Positions 34,495 through 43,553 of a DNA stretch of 64,000 nt are shown here, one piece after another (position 1 is the first letter of the stretch; each line of letters opens with the position of its first letter). Made by a program: the position numbers and the translations under genes. The notes under the pieces are model-generated. The model was not told the DNA's origin. It was given only the letters and a program-made list of their open reading frames with translations, and made no database searches. The stretch covers positions 1 to 64,000 of the forward strand of contig CAZFOO010000006.1 of the NCBI GenBank assembly GCA_964520585.1. The letters are read 5' to 3'. The stretch comes from PXAP01 sp964520585. GTDB taxonomy: Bacteria > Bacteroidota > Bacteroidia > Bacteroidales > PUMT01.

Positions 34495-35784
34495 TTATAA
34501 ATAATATCTCAGGCCCATATTAAAAATCCAGTTTCCGCGAAAGGATCCTGAATTATATTCTTCATGTTCATACCTTATGCTGCTTCTGATAAGATAATCA
34601 GTCCCCAAACCTTTACTTATTTCAAACCCGGCGCTGGTTGAGCTGCGATATATTCTGTCCGTCAGGGCAGACATGGTTTCATCAGGAGATAATCCAAACC
34701 CCACAATAACTCCTGCATAATCATTGGCCGATGTAAAATATTTCCTGGCGTTGAAATACCAGGAGGCAGAAATACCGCTGTCTCCGGGAATTATGTAAGG
34801 CCTTAAAGAAAACCAGTAATCTGCATAATATTTCCCTATGGATCCGGTGTAAAAAAGATATGTCCTGTCCCAGTGCAAAAAACGAAACCCAAGTGATGCC
34901 TCAAATCCTGATGGAAGATTACGGTAAATCTCAAATGCCCCCCTGTGACGCGGAAAAACAGAGCCACGCGAAAAAGCATAATTCATAAATAAATAGCCTT
35001 CACCGGATAATTCCGGATAGGACTCAATCTCATATTGTACAGAAGGATACCTTGTCAGTCCGTTACCATCAAAGAATGTATTCGCAAAATTCACCTTCCC
35101 GGTAACCGGTCCCCATTCACTAAAGTATGAATAGCCACCTGTGCCAATATGCATATTTCGTGAGTAAGGTTCATTCAAATATTCTCCATGGTATCCGGCA
35201 AGCAAATAGTTATTTTCACGATAATAATAAAACTCAGGGACTGTTAGTTGAACCTTAAGATCCTTTGCCTGGTCATTATCAGGATCTATTTTAAGAAGTT
35301 GTTCAACTATTTCATTAGCATTGCCGGTCATTCCCTTCCTGTGAAGAGCCCTTGCCTTCTTCATCAAAAATGTTTCATCACCTGCAAAACAGGAAAGTGC
35401 TTCATCAGCACTCTTGATTGCCGCGTCAAAGTTCTTTTCCCATATCTCAATGTCAATTTGTGCAGCAAGAGCATCATAATAACAGGTGTCAGTAAGAAAT
35501 ACCATGTTTAAATAATACATGGCAGAATCATATTTTTTTTCCCAGGAGAATAATCTTCCTGCCAGTACGGCAGCGTCATTATGAAGGGTATCCCTGTCCA
35601 GCAGGATCATTACCAGCTCAAGAGCATTCCCGGTCTCCCCGTTTAAAGCCGCCTCACGGGCTTTAATGTAGAGGCTGTCATCCGTCACATGGCTATACTT
35701 ATCATCTTCCCGGGCCCGCAAATCCGTAACAAAAAGTAGATGGATCTGCATACAGAAAGTAAAAAACAGTAAAAATCTTGTCAT
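34495..35784 (-). CDS. TPR protein with C-terminal YaiO-type outer-membrane barrel
   Basis: A protein of 429 residues. It has a signal peptide (about 1-24), a periplasmic TPR part (about 35-180, with NALELVMILLDRDTLHNDAAVLAGR and repeats of that form) and a beta-barrel (about 190-429) ending SFRGNWIFNMGLRYYL, resembling YaiO. TPR-plus-barrel proteins such as BcsC, PgaA and AlgK/E guide polysaccharides through the periplasm and outer membrane. Here it lies between the receiver gene (13 bp) and the HEAT gene (113 bp). Export of the synthase product is the best guess. Confidence 0.8.
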   Translation of the reverse strand: MTRFLLFFTFCMQIHLLFVTDLRAREDDKYSHVTDDSLYIKAREAALNGETGNALELVMILLDRDTLHNDAAVLAGRLFSWEKKYDSAMYYLNMVFLTDTCYYDALAAQIDIEIWEKNFDAAIKSADEALSCFAGDETFLMKKARALHRKGMTGNANEIVEQLLKIDPDNDQAKDLKVQLTVPEFYYYRENNYLLAGYHGEYLNEPYSRNMHIGTGGYSYFSEWGPVTGKVNFANTFFDGNGLTRYPSVQYEIESYPELSGEGYLFMNYAFSRGSVFPRHRGAFEIYRNLPSGFEASLGFRFLHWDRTYLFYTGSIGKYYADYWFSLRPYIIPGDSGISASWYFNARKYFTSANDYAGVIVGFGLSPDETMSALTDRIYRSSTSAGFEISKGLGTDYLIRSSIRYEHEEYNSGSFRGNWIFNMGLRYYL

Positions 35785-35797
35785 AAACTTTTTTAAT

Positions 35798-36169
35798 TCA
35801 CCGGTGATTCTTTAACATTCGGTTAATCCTTATCAAGAGATGCCTGGGTAAAAACGGCTTTGTCATATATTCATCAACACCCAGACTAAGTGCAAGCTTT
35901 TTTGTTTCATCCAGATTTACCCTGGAGAGCATTATAATTGGGAAATTATTCTTAAGTTCATTCCTTACAAGATGTACTAATTCCATCCCACTGAAATAAG
36001 GCATATGATGGTCGGTAATCATCATGCCGATCTCATTAATATTTTCCCTTAACAGATCAGCTCCTTCTTTTCCGTCTGCTGCTGCATACACTTTATAGCC
36101 TTCTCTTGTAAGACTATATTCCAGTGCTTTCAGGGTAATGGTATCATCTTCACAAACCAGAATCTTCAT
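35798..36169 (-). CDS. Receiver-only response regulator
   Basis: A protein of 123 residues from the ATG at 36169; longer upstream extensions (to 36238) overlap the previous gene and lack receiver features. The REC domain has the acidic pair in VCEDD, the phospho-acceptor Asp in MMITDHHMPY, and the TKPF lysine near the end. There is no output domain. It sits in the polysaccharide operon, so it probably acts by protein contact on the synthase complex, perhaps through the PAS-GAF kinase at 37553. Confidence 0.9.
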   Translation of the reverse strand: MKILVCEDDTITLKALEYSLTREGYKVYAAADGKEGADLLRENINEIGMMITDHHMPYFSGMELVHLVRNELKNNFPIIMLSRVNLDETKKLALSLGVDEYMTKPFLPRHLLIRINRMLKNHR

Positions 36170-36191
36170 ATGTGAGTTTTCAGCAGTTTTA

Positions 36192-37355
36192 TTATTCTGA
36201 GCTTTTTTGATAGTAATCTGAAACAACATTTGTAACAAAAGGATAATAATACTTCCAGAAAAACTTATCCCTGCTTGCTAACCTGTCTGAGTAAAGGAGA
36301 AAATCAATCGCCCTTGTTCCGCGCATCATGGTGGTAAAAGCTGGCATCTCATAGAATGAAAAATTGCCGGCAAGATAATAAAAATTACCTCCCCCGGCTT
36401 TACCGATAACTGCAGGAAAGCGTAAAGGGATATTTCTGCGTCCCAGCAGTTGCCTCCCTTTTTCATTAACGCATAACTCATAAAATGAAATAATACGGGT
36501 GGTATCAGCAGCATAGCTGATATCAAACCTGTATGGATAATGAACCTGTTCACTCACTCCAAAAAAAGCGGCTTTTTCCGGCGATGTGGTTACAAGAGGC
36601 ACTTCAATATCCAGGTGTGTCTCATTTTCAAGCACCAGAATATCCCCATCCTCATGCACTAATACTATACCTGATTTTGTATAAGGCCAGTAACTGTTGT
36701 TTTGCTCACGGTATGTTTCTACGATCCAAACCGGCAGGTATTTGTTTGTCCGGTAATTTAAGTCATCATAATAGATACCCGTCCATCCGCTCCAATAGAT
36801 ATCAATAAGTGCTTCGGTCTTTTTTCTGATATTGTCGGGTGTAGGTGATGCAAAAAAATTGAATTCGGCCATTACCAGTTTATCATTTGCTAACATTTCA
36901 TGTAAAAGCCGGTAATCATGTTGATTCAAACCTCCATATAATATTGATGAACGTTCATTATCAGAAGATGCATCACCGTACCAATCCCCTACCGTAAGAC
37001 CATAAGTATCAACAAACCATGCCATATCATACTTGCCAGCCAGACTGTCTGCGTTATTCCCGTTTATCTCTCTTACATAGTACTGTTTTTCGTCATAGGG
37101 TTTAGACGGAAAAAATCCATAATAATCTCTTCTGCGGTTATATACTTCCCCGTTTTCTTTCACAAACCTGTTATGATTCAATATCCCGAAAACCGATTTA
37201 TTTTCAAACCTTGATGTCGAATATGCACTTTTATTAACAATAAGTATATTAAAAACTTTCTTTTCACTGAAGAACCAGAGCAAAAAGCTTATCAGCGGGA
37301 TAGCCACGATAACAGTTATTGGCAATATGATTTTTCTTCCCGGTGCCTGAGCCAT
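36192..37355 (-). CDS. Membrane-anchored protein of unknown function, polysaccharide operon
   Basis: A protein of 387 residues I do not recognise. It has one N-terminal membrane segment (ILPITVIVAIPLISFLLWFF, residues 10-29) and a large outward-facing part of mixed strands and helices, rich in Tyr and Trp. Features include KYDMAWFVDTYGLTVGDWYG, WSGWTGIYYDDLN and VLVHEDGDILVLE. Parts resemble a glycosidase or esterase core, but no catalytic motif can be named. First gene of the operon leading to the synthase. It may modify or trim the polymer, which is inference from position only. Confidence 0.6.
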   Translation of the reverse strand: MAQAPGRKIILPITVIVAIPLISFLLWFFSEKKVFNILIVNKSAYSTSRFENKSVFGILNHNRFVKENGEVYNRRRDYYGFFPSKPYDEKQYYVREINGNNADSLAGKYDMAWFVDTYGLTVGDWYGDASSDNERSSILYGGLNQHDYRLLHEMLANDKLVMAEFNFFASPTPDNIRKKTEALIDIYWSGWTGIYYDDLNYRTNKYLPVWIVETYREQNNSYWPYTKSGIVLVHEDGDILVLENETHLDIEVPLVTTSPEKAAFFGVSEQVHYPYRFDISYAADTTRIISFYELCVNEKGRQLLGRRNIPLRFPAVIGKAGGGNFYYLAGNFSFYEMPAFTTMMRGTRAIDFLLYSDRLASRDKFFWKYYYPFVTNVVSDYYQKSSE

Positions 37356-37552
37356 TAATATATGTTATAATTAATCAAAAGAAGGAATTTAATTGAACTC
37401 CTGGAAATTCCTTAATTCATAACCATAACGAAAAGTTATGATCAGTATTAGCCATAAAAATATGAATTTTTGTTAGATTATTAATCTAAAGAAAACTCCT
37501 TTCCATCAAAATTGTACTGACAGAATAAAGTATAGAGTAAAATTTTATGTGC
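37356..37552. other. Intergenic region with small hairpins
   Basis: Between the histidine kinase (ends 37553) and the polysaccharide operon start (37355). A 9-bp stem AAGGAATTT (37382-37390) with AAATTCCTT (37405-37413) precedes CTTTTG on the minus strand and may be a weak terminator of the kinase. A second hairpin CATAAC-GAAAA-GTTATG lies at 37424-37440. Confidence 0.45.
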
Positions 37553-39205
37553 TTAATCTACTATGAGGGGAATGGAAAAATAAAAAACGCTGCCGTGCTT
37601 CCATCTGGAAGTAAACCATACCCTGCCTCCCATTTTTTCAACATAGGCCTTAACAATTGAAAGACCCAGTCCTGTTCCTCCCCGACTCCTCCATCGGCCA
37701 TTTGATCCTTTCATGAAGCGTTCGAAAATATGGGGTTGATCCTCTGACGGAATACCGGCACCAGTATCTTTGACGCGAAAAACGAGAGAGCCTCCTTCCC
37801 TGAATGCCGACACTTCAATATAACCCTCTGAAGTGTATTTAATTGCATTGGAAATTAAATTTACCAGTATCTGTTTAATCTTTATCTTATCACCAGTAAA
37901 AACTGATATGTCAGGTTCAAGAAACCGAAGCTGCACTTTCGGACTGTCAGTCATGAACAGACCCTGAAGACCCAAAAACAGTTCAGCCAGATCCACAGGC
38001 TCACTATTCATGTCTATTTGTCCGGATTCAATTTTTGCAACATCTATAATGTTATTAATAATATCAAGTAAGTGATATGCATTGCTGTTTATAATATCTA
38101 TGTACTTCCTTCTTTTGACTTCATTGGTTTTCTTCTTCTGCATAAGGCTGGAAAACCCCACGATGCAGTTCATGGGAGTCCGTATTTCATGGCTCATATT
38201 AGCCAGGAATGCTGTTTTGAGTCTGTCACTCTCTTCAGCTTTCTTTTTTGCTGTCTGGAGGGAAAGTTCATAATTGTTTTTAACTTTCAGATTGGTAAGT
38301 AGTTCCGCAAACATCTTCAAAAGATCCGTTTCAAGTCCGCTCCATTTTTTTTGTTCCCTTACCGCATCAAATCCAAGAAAACCAATGCATGAATTTTCAA
38401 ATTTCATTGGTATTGTTATAACGGACTTTATATTCTGAATATCCAGCATCTTAAAAATATAACCAGACCGGGGCAGGTTACCGACATCATCAATACTAAT
38501 AGCATTCCCTTTAAAATGGTTATCTGTCCATTCATGTATCAAATCCATAGGAATATCCTGAAGAATAGACTGCTGTGAAGCTATGCCCTCCCTGCACCAT
38601 TCATGGATATTTGTTGCAACTCTATCATCATACTTATATTCAAACACATAAGCTCTATCAGCACGGATAAAACTACCCATTTCAGCCAGAGCTGCGTCCA
38701 TGGCTTTGCCGGCCTCTCCGGCCGGGCAGTTAAGGAAGCCCATGCCTAGTTTCATAAGATAATGCTGAAACCTGGTAAGATATGACAGGTCCAACTCCAT
38801 TCTTTTTCTTTCGGTTATATCTCTGGCAATTCCCAGAATAAGCAATTCATCATTTTTCCTGTCTTTTATAGGAGTAGTATAAATTTCCACATATCTGATA
38901 TCACCGCTGCGGGTAAGTATCCTGATACCATATTTATGGGGCTCATTGTCTCCATCCAGCCTGGATTGATATTGTTCTTTAACTATACTCTGGCTTTTTT
39001 CCGGCAATAGGCGGAGAAAGTCAAATTCCGGATCAATGAGTTCTTCATTTGAATACCCGGTAAGTTCTGAGAGTACGGGATTTGCATAAACAAATCTCAT
39101 ACCTTTGATAAGGTATACAGCATCAAAAGAATGCTCTATCATGCTCCTGAAATCAGGCACATAATCGTTGAAATCATCCATGTTCGATTCATCCGGATAT
39201 ATCAT
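37553..39205 (-). CDS. PAS-GAF sensor histidine kinase, soluble
   Basis: A protein of 550 residues without membrane segments. It has a PAS domain (about 15-140, with GILARDITERKRMEL at its end), a GAF domain (about 160-315, with DRAYVFEYKYDD), the phospho-acceptor box NMSHEIRTPMNCIVG and a complete ATP-binding domain (NLISNAIKYT, DTGAGI, GTGLGLS). It should sense a cytoplasmic signal and phosphorylate a receiver. Nearest candidate is the receiver at 35798 in the downstream operon. It lies 197 bp before that operon on the same strand, so co-regulation is possible. Confidence 0.9.
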   Translation of the reverse strand: MIYPDESNMDDFNDYVPDFRSMIEHSFDAVYLIKGMRFVYANPVLSELTGYSNEELIDPEFDFLRLLPEKSQSIVKEQYQSRLDGDNEPHKYGIRILTRSGDIRYVEIYTTPIKDRKNDELLILGIARDITERKRMELDLSYLTRFQHYLMKLGMGFLNCPAGEAGKAMDAALAEMGSFIRADRAYVFEYKYDDRVATNIHEWCREGIASQQSILQDIPMDLIHEWTDNHFKGNAISIDDVGNLPRSGYIFKMLDIQNIKSVITIPMKFENSCIGFLGFDAVREQKKWSGLETDLLKMFAELLTNLKVKNNYELSLQTAKKKAEESDRLKTAFLANMSHEIRTPMNCIVGFSSLMQKKKTNEVKRRKYIDIINSNAYHLLDIINNIIDVAKIESGQIDMNSEPVDLAELFLGLQGLFMTDSPKVQLRFLEPDISVFTGDKIKIKQILVNLISNAIKYTSEGYIEVSAFREGGSLVFRVKDTGAGIPSEDQPHIFERFMKGSNGRWRSRGGTGLGLSIVKAYVEKMGGRVWFTSRWKHGSVFYFSIPLIVD

Positions 39206-39351
39206 TCAATTAACCTCTTTACCGTGTAAAATACATTTACGATCTGCTCATTTTTTCATCACAAATATATAACGACCCAGGATGATTAAATCATATCCTG
39301 ACCGGTTATCATATAAGGAGTTAAAAGTTGGGGGAGGGTTATATTAATATG

Positions 39352-39855
39352 CTAAAATGGCCAGAACTGGTTATCACTCCAAATTCGTTCTCTCAAATCT
39401 TTGTCAAGGTCGAAAAGTAGTTTGTGATGTCCTCTTTCCCATTCAGCAAGCCATTGAAAAAGTTTTTTTTCATTTATATCAGTACTGTTTTCCGCGCTTT
39501 CCAGATAAAGTTTTATTGCCTTTGACTCCATATCTATTGCAGCCGAAATGGCAGCGGCTTCGAAACCTGCTGATGCAATCTGGCTTTTCATCGATTCCGA
39601 CAAAACATAGTCGGCAGCTGTTTCGTTTGTGGTTTCCGGCAGACTGGCCTCTGAAATTTTATTATTCTTAACTGCCTCGGAATATTTATCTCTGAGTATT
39701 TTGGCATGTAATACCTCTTCCCTGGCCATAATATCGAAAATATTTTTAATATCGGGATTACTGGTGGTATCTGCAACTTTCCTGTAAAAAGCCTCTCCCC
39801 TTAGCTCCAGTAATATAGCGGATTTAAGAATCTCAAGAAATTTGGAATTTTTCAT
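39352..39855 (-). CDS. Ferritin-like/rubrerythrin-family protein
   Basis: A protein of 167 residues, four-helix bundle type. Di-iron ligands of a rubrerythrin-like domain are visible: ELRGEAFYRKVA (first Glu), AREEVLHAKILRDKY (ExxH), a middle helix AAISAAIDMESKAIKLY (Glu) and AEWERGHHKLLFDLDKDL (ExxH). The short C-terminal rubredoxin domain of classical rubrerythrin is missing. Such proteins deal with peroxide or store iron in anaerobes. It stands next to a Crp/Fnr regulator on the same strand (72 bp), which fits redox control. Confidence 0.87.
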   Translation of the reverse strand: MKNSKFLEILKSAILLELRGEAFYRKVADTTSNPDIKNIFDIMAREEVLHAKILRDKYSEAVKNNKISEASLPETTNETAADYVLSESMKSQIASAGFEAAAISAAIDMESKAIKLYLESAENSTDINEKKLFQWLAEWERGHHKLLFDLDKDLRERIWSDNQFWPF

Positions 39856-39927
39856 AAATTAAAATTATTTAAAAAAAGTTCAGAGAAATAGTTACCACTG
39901 GCCTGGATCTGGCTCTGCTGAAAACTT

Positions 39928-40614
39928 TCAGCCAAGCCTGCTCAGGGTTTTAATAATGTCCAGGCTAATTATTTCAACCTTTTTGCCATCAAGCTTAATA
40001 ATTCTGTCATTTTTGAATTCAGTGAGAGTTCGTATAAAACTCTCCTTTGTGGTGCCGGCAAATTCAGCAAGCTCTCTTCTCGTCAGAGGCAGATAAAAAA
40101 CATTGCTTTGATAAATTATTTCCGAAAAAAATAAAAGTACATCTGCTATTCTTCCCGGAAGCTGCTTATGATACTGGCTCACCAATTTGTCAAAGATGTA
40201 AAGACCTTCAGAACTTACCTGCCTCAAAAGATGGGTGGCAAATGTTCCATTCTGGTTGATGATATCCCTGAACACACCAATATCTATAAATATTATATCA
40301 GAATCTTCAACTGACGAAGCATTATACTGGTATATATCATCTCCGAAAACAGAAAGTAATCCGACAAAATACCCGGAAACAGCAAGTTTCAAAATGATAA
40401 CCTTATCATTTCGCCCCTCCTTGAATATTTTAACCAGTCCCGATTTAATAAACATTATATGGGCCGTCCTGGTATTTTGTTTAAAAATTATATCTCCGTT
40501 TTTATAGGAAACTACATTACTGTAACTTTCTAAAAGTTCCTTTTGCTCATCAGTCAGGGAGTTATATCCCGGAATGCTCAACATACTCTTGTTTGCAGCA
40601 GAAATATTATTCAT
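39928..40614 (-). CDS. Crp/Fnr-family transcription regulator
   Basis: A protein of 228 residues. Residues 15-130 form a cyclic-nucleotide-binding-like barrel (FKQNTRTAHIMFIKSGLVKIF), and 150-225 a helix-turn-helix with LTRRELAEFAGTTKESFIRTL, the Crp/FNR recognition helix region. No cysteine cluster for an Fe-S centre is present, so it is not a classical FNR. It is divergent from the chemotaxis operon, with a 16-bp palindrome (40694-40709) in between, suggesting autoregulation and control of that operon. Effector unknown. Confidence 0.9.
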   Translation of the reverse strand: MNNISAANKSMLSIPGYNSLTDEQKELLESYSNVVSYKNGDIIFKQNTRTAHIMFIKSGLVKIFKEGRNDKVIILKLAVSGYFVGLLSVFGDDIYQYNASSVEDSDIIFIDIGVFRDIINQNGTFATHLLRQVSSEGLYIFDKLVSQYHKQLPGRIADVLLFFSEIIYQSNVFYLPLTRRELAEFAGTTKESFIRTLTEFKNDRIIKLDGKKVEIISLDIIKTLSRLG

Positions 40615-40693
40615 GTATGATTCTGGTTTTCTCAGAAATAAATATCAATAAATATACAAATTTTTTATTTGATGATCCTGATTCGCATAAAAA

Positions 40694-40709
40694 GATGATT
40701 CAAATCATC
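40694..40709. promoter_or_regulatory. FNR/Crp-type palindrome between the regulator gene and the che operon
   Basis: GATGATTCAAATCATC is a perfect palindrome with a TCAA centre. Its core ATGAT-N4-ATCAT differs from the FNR consensus TTGAT-N4-ATCAA at only the outer base of each arm. It is 80 bp upstream of the Crp/Fnr gene and 112 bp upstream of the first che-cluster gene. It is the best candidate operator of this regulator. Confidence 0.55.
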
Positions 40710-40742
40710 ATTGAATGGTAATCAAGCTCAGTAAATATTTGC

Positions 40743-40771
40743 TTTGCGGACCTTTCATAGCTCTATTTTTA
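40743..40771 (+). promoter_or_regulatory. Possible promoter of the che cluster
   Basis: TTTG (40743-40746) followed after 17 bp by TATTTTTA (40764-40771), one mismatch from TAnnTTTG. It lies 50 bp before the first start codon and 35 bp downstream of the FNR-like palindrome. Confidence 0.3.
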
Positions 40772-40820
40772 CCCTATAAAAAAACGAATCTGAAAAACCG
40801 TTTAACAAAACAATTGATTC

Positions 40821-41234
40821 TTGGCCAAAATTACAAATAAAAATATTCTGGTAGTAGATGATTCTATGACCAATCTGGTTTTGCTGGAAGCGCTGCTTAC
40901 CGATATTGGTTATAAAGTAAGGACCGCATGTTCTCCTGATATTGCTAACAGAATAATGAAGAGGTGGTGGCCTGACCTTATCCTGATTGACCTTCTAATG
41001 CCGGGAGAAAATGACGGATTCAGCTTTTTTCGCCAATTGAAACAAAATGAAAAACAAAAAAATATACCGGTAGCTATAGTATCTGCGCTGGAGGATAAAA
41101 AAGCCATTGAACATGCAATATCATTAGGAGCAATGGATTACATGCTTAAGCCGGTTGATGCAAACCTGCTTGTTGAAAAAGTAAATACAATTTTTTCCTT
41201 TCATTACAAAACCACGGAGACCAGATTAATTTAA
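40821..41234 (+). CDS. Receiver-only response regulator, first gene of the che cluster
   Basis: A protein of 137 residues starting at a TTG (40821), since an in-frame stop lies just upstream and the next ATG is inside the receiver. REC motifs: VVDDS (11-15), Asp57 in LILIDLLMPG, and LKPVDANLLVEKV with the conserved Lys. It lacks an output domain. It precedes the large CheZ-like protein by 25 bp and may be a second CheY-type protein or its partner. Confidence 0.9.
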   Translation: MAKITNKNILVVDDSMTNLVLLEALLTDIGYKVRTACSPDIANRIMKRWWPDLILIDLLMPGENDGFSFFRQLKQNEKQKNIPVAIVSALEDKKAIEHAISLGAMDYMLKPVDANLLVEKVNTIFSFHYKTTETRLI

Positions 41235-41259
41235 TTGAAATTCTGTCAACAAAACTATT

Positions 41260-43083
41260 ATGGATCAGAAAAATAAATCAGCATCCTCATCACTAACCAA
41301 CACCTTTACTTTTGAGGAGATCATTGAAATTTTTACCAGGATAGATAAAAAAATAATATCACTTCACCAGTGCTCATCAGAAGATTTTCTGGGATTAAAT
41401 AGGCAGTTTAAAGAATTCCATTCTGAATCGAGAACAATTTCTGAAAATGCCCAGAAAGTACTTGATGTAATCACCCAGGATAAAACACTTGAAGCTCTGA
41501 GAAACCTTCAAATACTTAAAGAGCAGTTAAAAAGCCAGATCAGGCAGGTTGAAATCTTCCTTGCCAATACCGGTAATTTAATATATACTACAATATCAGG
41601 GATCGAGGGAATATTGTTTTTATTGAGAAGCCTGCGCCAAAATCTTACCACGATCAAATTTCTTATTACTAACAAGAAACTGGAATCCTCATATAATAAT
41701 CCCACCGGCACAGATACTGGCGCAGCAATAGATTCGGCATATTCATCTACAGAAAATGTAATAAAAAGGATCCATGACATTGAGTATATATTCATCGCTA
41801 TAAAGAAGATCCTCGTTGAAAACCAGGACAAGATATCTGAGCTCTCAGATGAAAACAGTTATGCACTTGGTAAAAGTTTCCAAAGCATTACTAAAAAGAT
41901 AAACAAGCTTGTTGATATCAGGCAAAGTGCCCTGCGGGCAATTCCCCGCCTCAAAAAAATTACTGAAGAATGTCGCGAAAATGTGAGCCAAATCATCACC
42001 AACCTGCAATATCATGATATTATCAAACAAAGGATAGACCATATACAGATCACTCACCGCAATCTTGTAGCTGAACTGGGTAATATTAAAATAAACAGTG
42101 AGGAGCTTCCCATGAAGCACAATCATGCTAAATTCTTTCTTAAGACCAGGGATATAGCAGGACTTCAGGCAGCACAGCTCATACACGCAAATAAAGCATA
42201 TGAAAATGCTATACGGGAAATAACTACCAGCCTGAAAGGTACCGGGCAGAGTATGGCCGAGATCTCCCAACTGTGCAATCAATTCGTTTCAAAACCTGAA
42301 TTGTTTGACATTTTGCATGAACGGGATCTGCAACAGCAACTTGAGAACCTGTCAGAGCAGGTAAACCATGATAAGGACCATATAGAAGAATTATCAGGTT
42401 CAATAACCATGGCTCTGCAAAGCATGAAGATGATAGAAAAAGACCAGCCTTTGCTGGAAAAATCTACAGGTACACTCATTTCGGACATTACGGCCATCAT
42501 GAAAATCTTCGATGAGATCAGCGAAGACCGGAATGAACTAACCCAGATAAACACACTTTTACGAGAATCAGATAATCTGATTACCAGTATCGGCGAAAAA
42601 ACAAAGGAAGAATATAAAAACCTCTTCTCAGTACATAAGACACAATCCTCTTTCATAGCCGGGAGAAGCGGATATCTTAATAAATTATACAGTACCACAG
42701 ACGATCTGCTTAGTGCAAGGGGGAAAAGTATTGCCCGGCAGTTAAGTACCCTGCAGGAAAATATCAGGGACGGATCAAACATCACTAACTCAATCCGGCA
42801 AAGTATCGACCAGGTTAAATACTACGACTATTTTGAAACAGTGATCGAGGAGGTGATCAGTGAATTAAACAGCATAAATTATAAGCTGAAAGGTACCGGT
42901 GAAGATGATTTGCCCGGTACCAAGGATAAAAACCTGGCACATCTTAAGGACCATTACACCATGGAAAGTGAACATAAGATCCACGAAAGCTATTCCGTGA
43001 GCAATGCTCTCAACCAGGAAAATAATTCCATTGCAGCAAAAGAAGAAAAAAGTGAAGATGAAGATAATCTTGAACTTTTCTGA
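41260..43083 (+). CDS. Helical protein with two CheZ-like motifs (putative response-regulator phosphatase)
   Basis: A protein of 607 residues, almost entirely helical and coiled-coil, without signal peptide or MCP signature. Residues 243-261 include NLQYHDIIKQRIDHI, where D253xxxQ257 has the spacing of the CheZ catalytic pair (Asp143/Gln147 in DLTGQ of E. coli). A second, similar segment near 515-540 reads QVKYYDYFETVIEEV, with D523 kept but Thr in place of Gln (527). The helices before both motifs are alike, suggesting internal duplication. CheZ speeds CheY-P dephosphorylation; no CheC, CheX, FliY or other CheZ is present in the cluster. The acidic tail (EEKSEDEDNLELF) may bind a partner. 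Family not recognised; the phosphatase idea is inference. Confidence 0.55.
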   Translation: MDQKNKSASSSLTNTFTFEEIIEIFTRIDKKIISLHQCSSEDFLGLNRQFKEFHSESRTISENAQKVLDVITQDKTLEALRNLQILKEQLKSQIRQVEIFLANTGNLIYTTISGIEGILFLLRSLRQNLTTIKFLITNKKLESSYNNPTGTDTGAAIDSAYSSTENVIKRIHDIEYIFIAIKKILVENQDKISELSDENSYALGKSFQSITKKINKLVDIRQSALRAIPRLKKITEECRENVSQIITNLQYHDIIKQRIDHIQITHRNLVAELGNIKINSEELPMKHNHAKFFLKTRDIAGLQAAQLIHANKAYENAIREITTSLKGTGQSMAEISQLCNQFVSKPELFDILHERDLQQQLENLSEQVNHDKDHIEELSGSITMALQSMKMIEKDQPLLEKSTGTLISDITAIMKIFDEISEDRNELTQINTLLRESDNLITSIGEKTKEEYKNLFSVHKTQSSFIAGRSGYLNKLYSTTDDLLSARGKSIARQLSTLQENIRDGSNITNSIRQSIDQVKYYDYFETVIEEVISELNSINYKLKGTGEDDLPGTKDKNLAHLKDHYTMESEHKIHESYSVSNALNQENNSIAAKEEKSEDEDNLELF

Positions 43084-43147
43084 TTAATTACTGCAAATAA
43101 CATAATACTGTAAAGTTATGACTTATAAAAAAGAGAGAGCAGGCAAG

Positions 43148-43411
43148 ATGATAAAAATAGAAAAGACATTTACCTATCAGGATGCCGGACAATTAAAAGA
43201 TCAGCTGATAAGAGTCCTTCATTCAGACACCGGTGCGAAAATCAGCCTGTCTGGCATAGAATCGACAGACCTGACAGCCCTGCAGTTGCTTGTCTCCGCA
43301 ACCAGCTCATTTAAAAAAGCAAATACTCCGTTGCATATAGAAATGGAATGCAATGAGGAGATAAGCTCGCTGATAACCAACTGCGGGTTTAAATATTTAA
43401 TAACTAAATAG
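43148..43411 (+). CDS. STAS-domain protein
   Basis: A protein of 87 residues from the ATG at 43148, which has a purine-rich site before it; an ATG ten codons upstream (43118) is the alternative. The fold is STAS-like: FTYQDAGQLKDQLIRVL, the ISLSGIESTDLTALQLLV segment (strand and helix, with the Ser/Thr phosphorylatable region) and a final CGFKYL. STAS proteins are small anti-anti-sigma-like switches and also occur in chemotaxis and stressosome complexes. It sits between the CheZ-like gene and cheY. Its partner is unknown. Confidence 0.75.
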   Translation: MIKIEKTFTYQDAGQLKDQLIRVLHSDTGAKISLSGIESTDLTALQLLVSATSSFKKANTPLHIEMECNEEISSLITNCGFKYLITK

Positions 43412-43553
43412 TCACCAATCAGAGAAAATAAAAATGATTAACACATAATCGGGATTAAATGAAACAAAAGTGTAGCCTTTTAACGTAATGTACGAAAACA
43501 ACCATACTTTAATAATGAAAAAATCCCTGTCATAATATTATAACACAATTAAT

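Noticed and set aside
42279..42785. 168-residue minus-strand frame inside the CheZ-like gene
   Set aside because: Antisense shadow rich in Ser/Phe/Cys; the plus-strand frame is longer, continuous with the operon and has conserved-looking motifs.
43118..43147. Longer start of the STAS protein
   Set aside because: The ATG at 43148 has a purine-rich site in front and begins directly at the STAS fold; the extra ten residues are basic and unlike the family.
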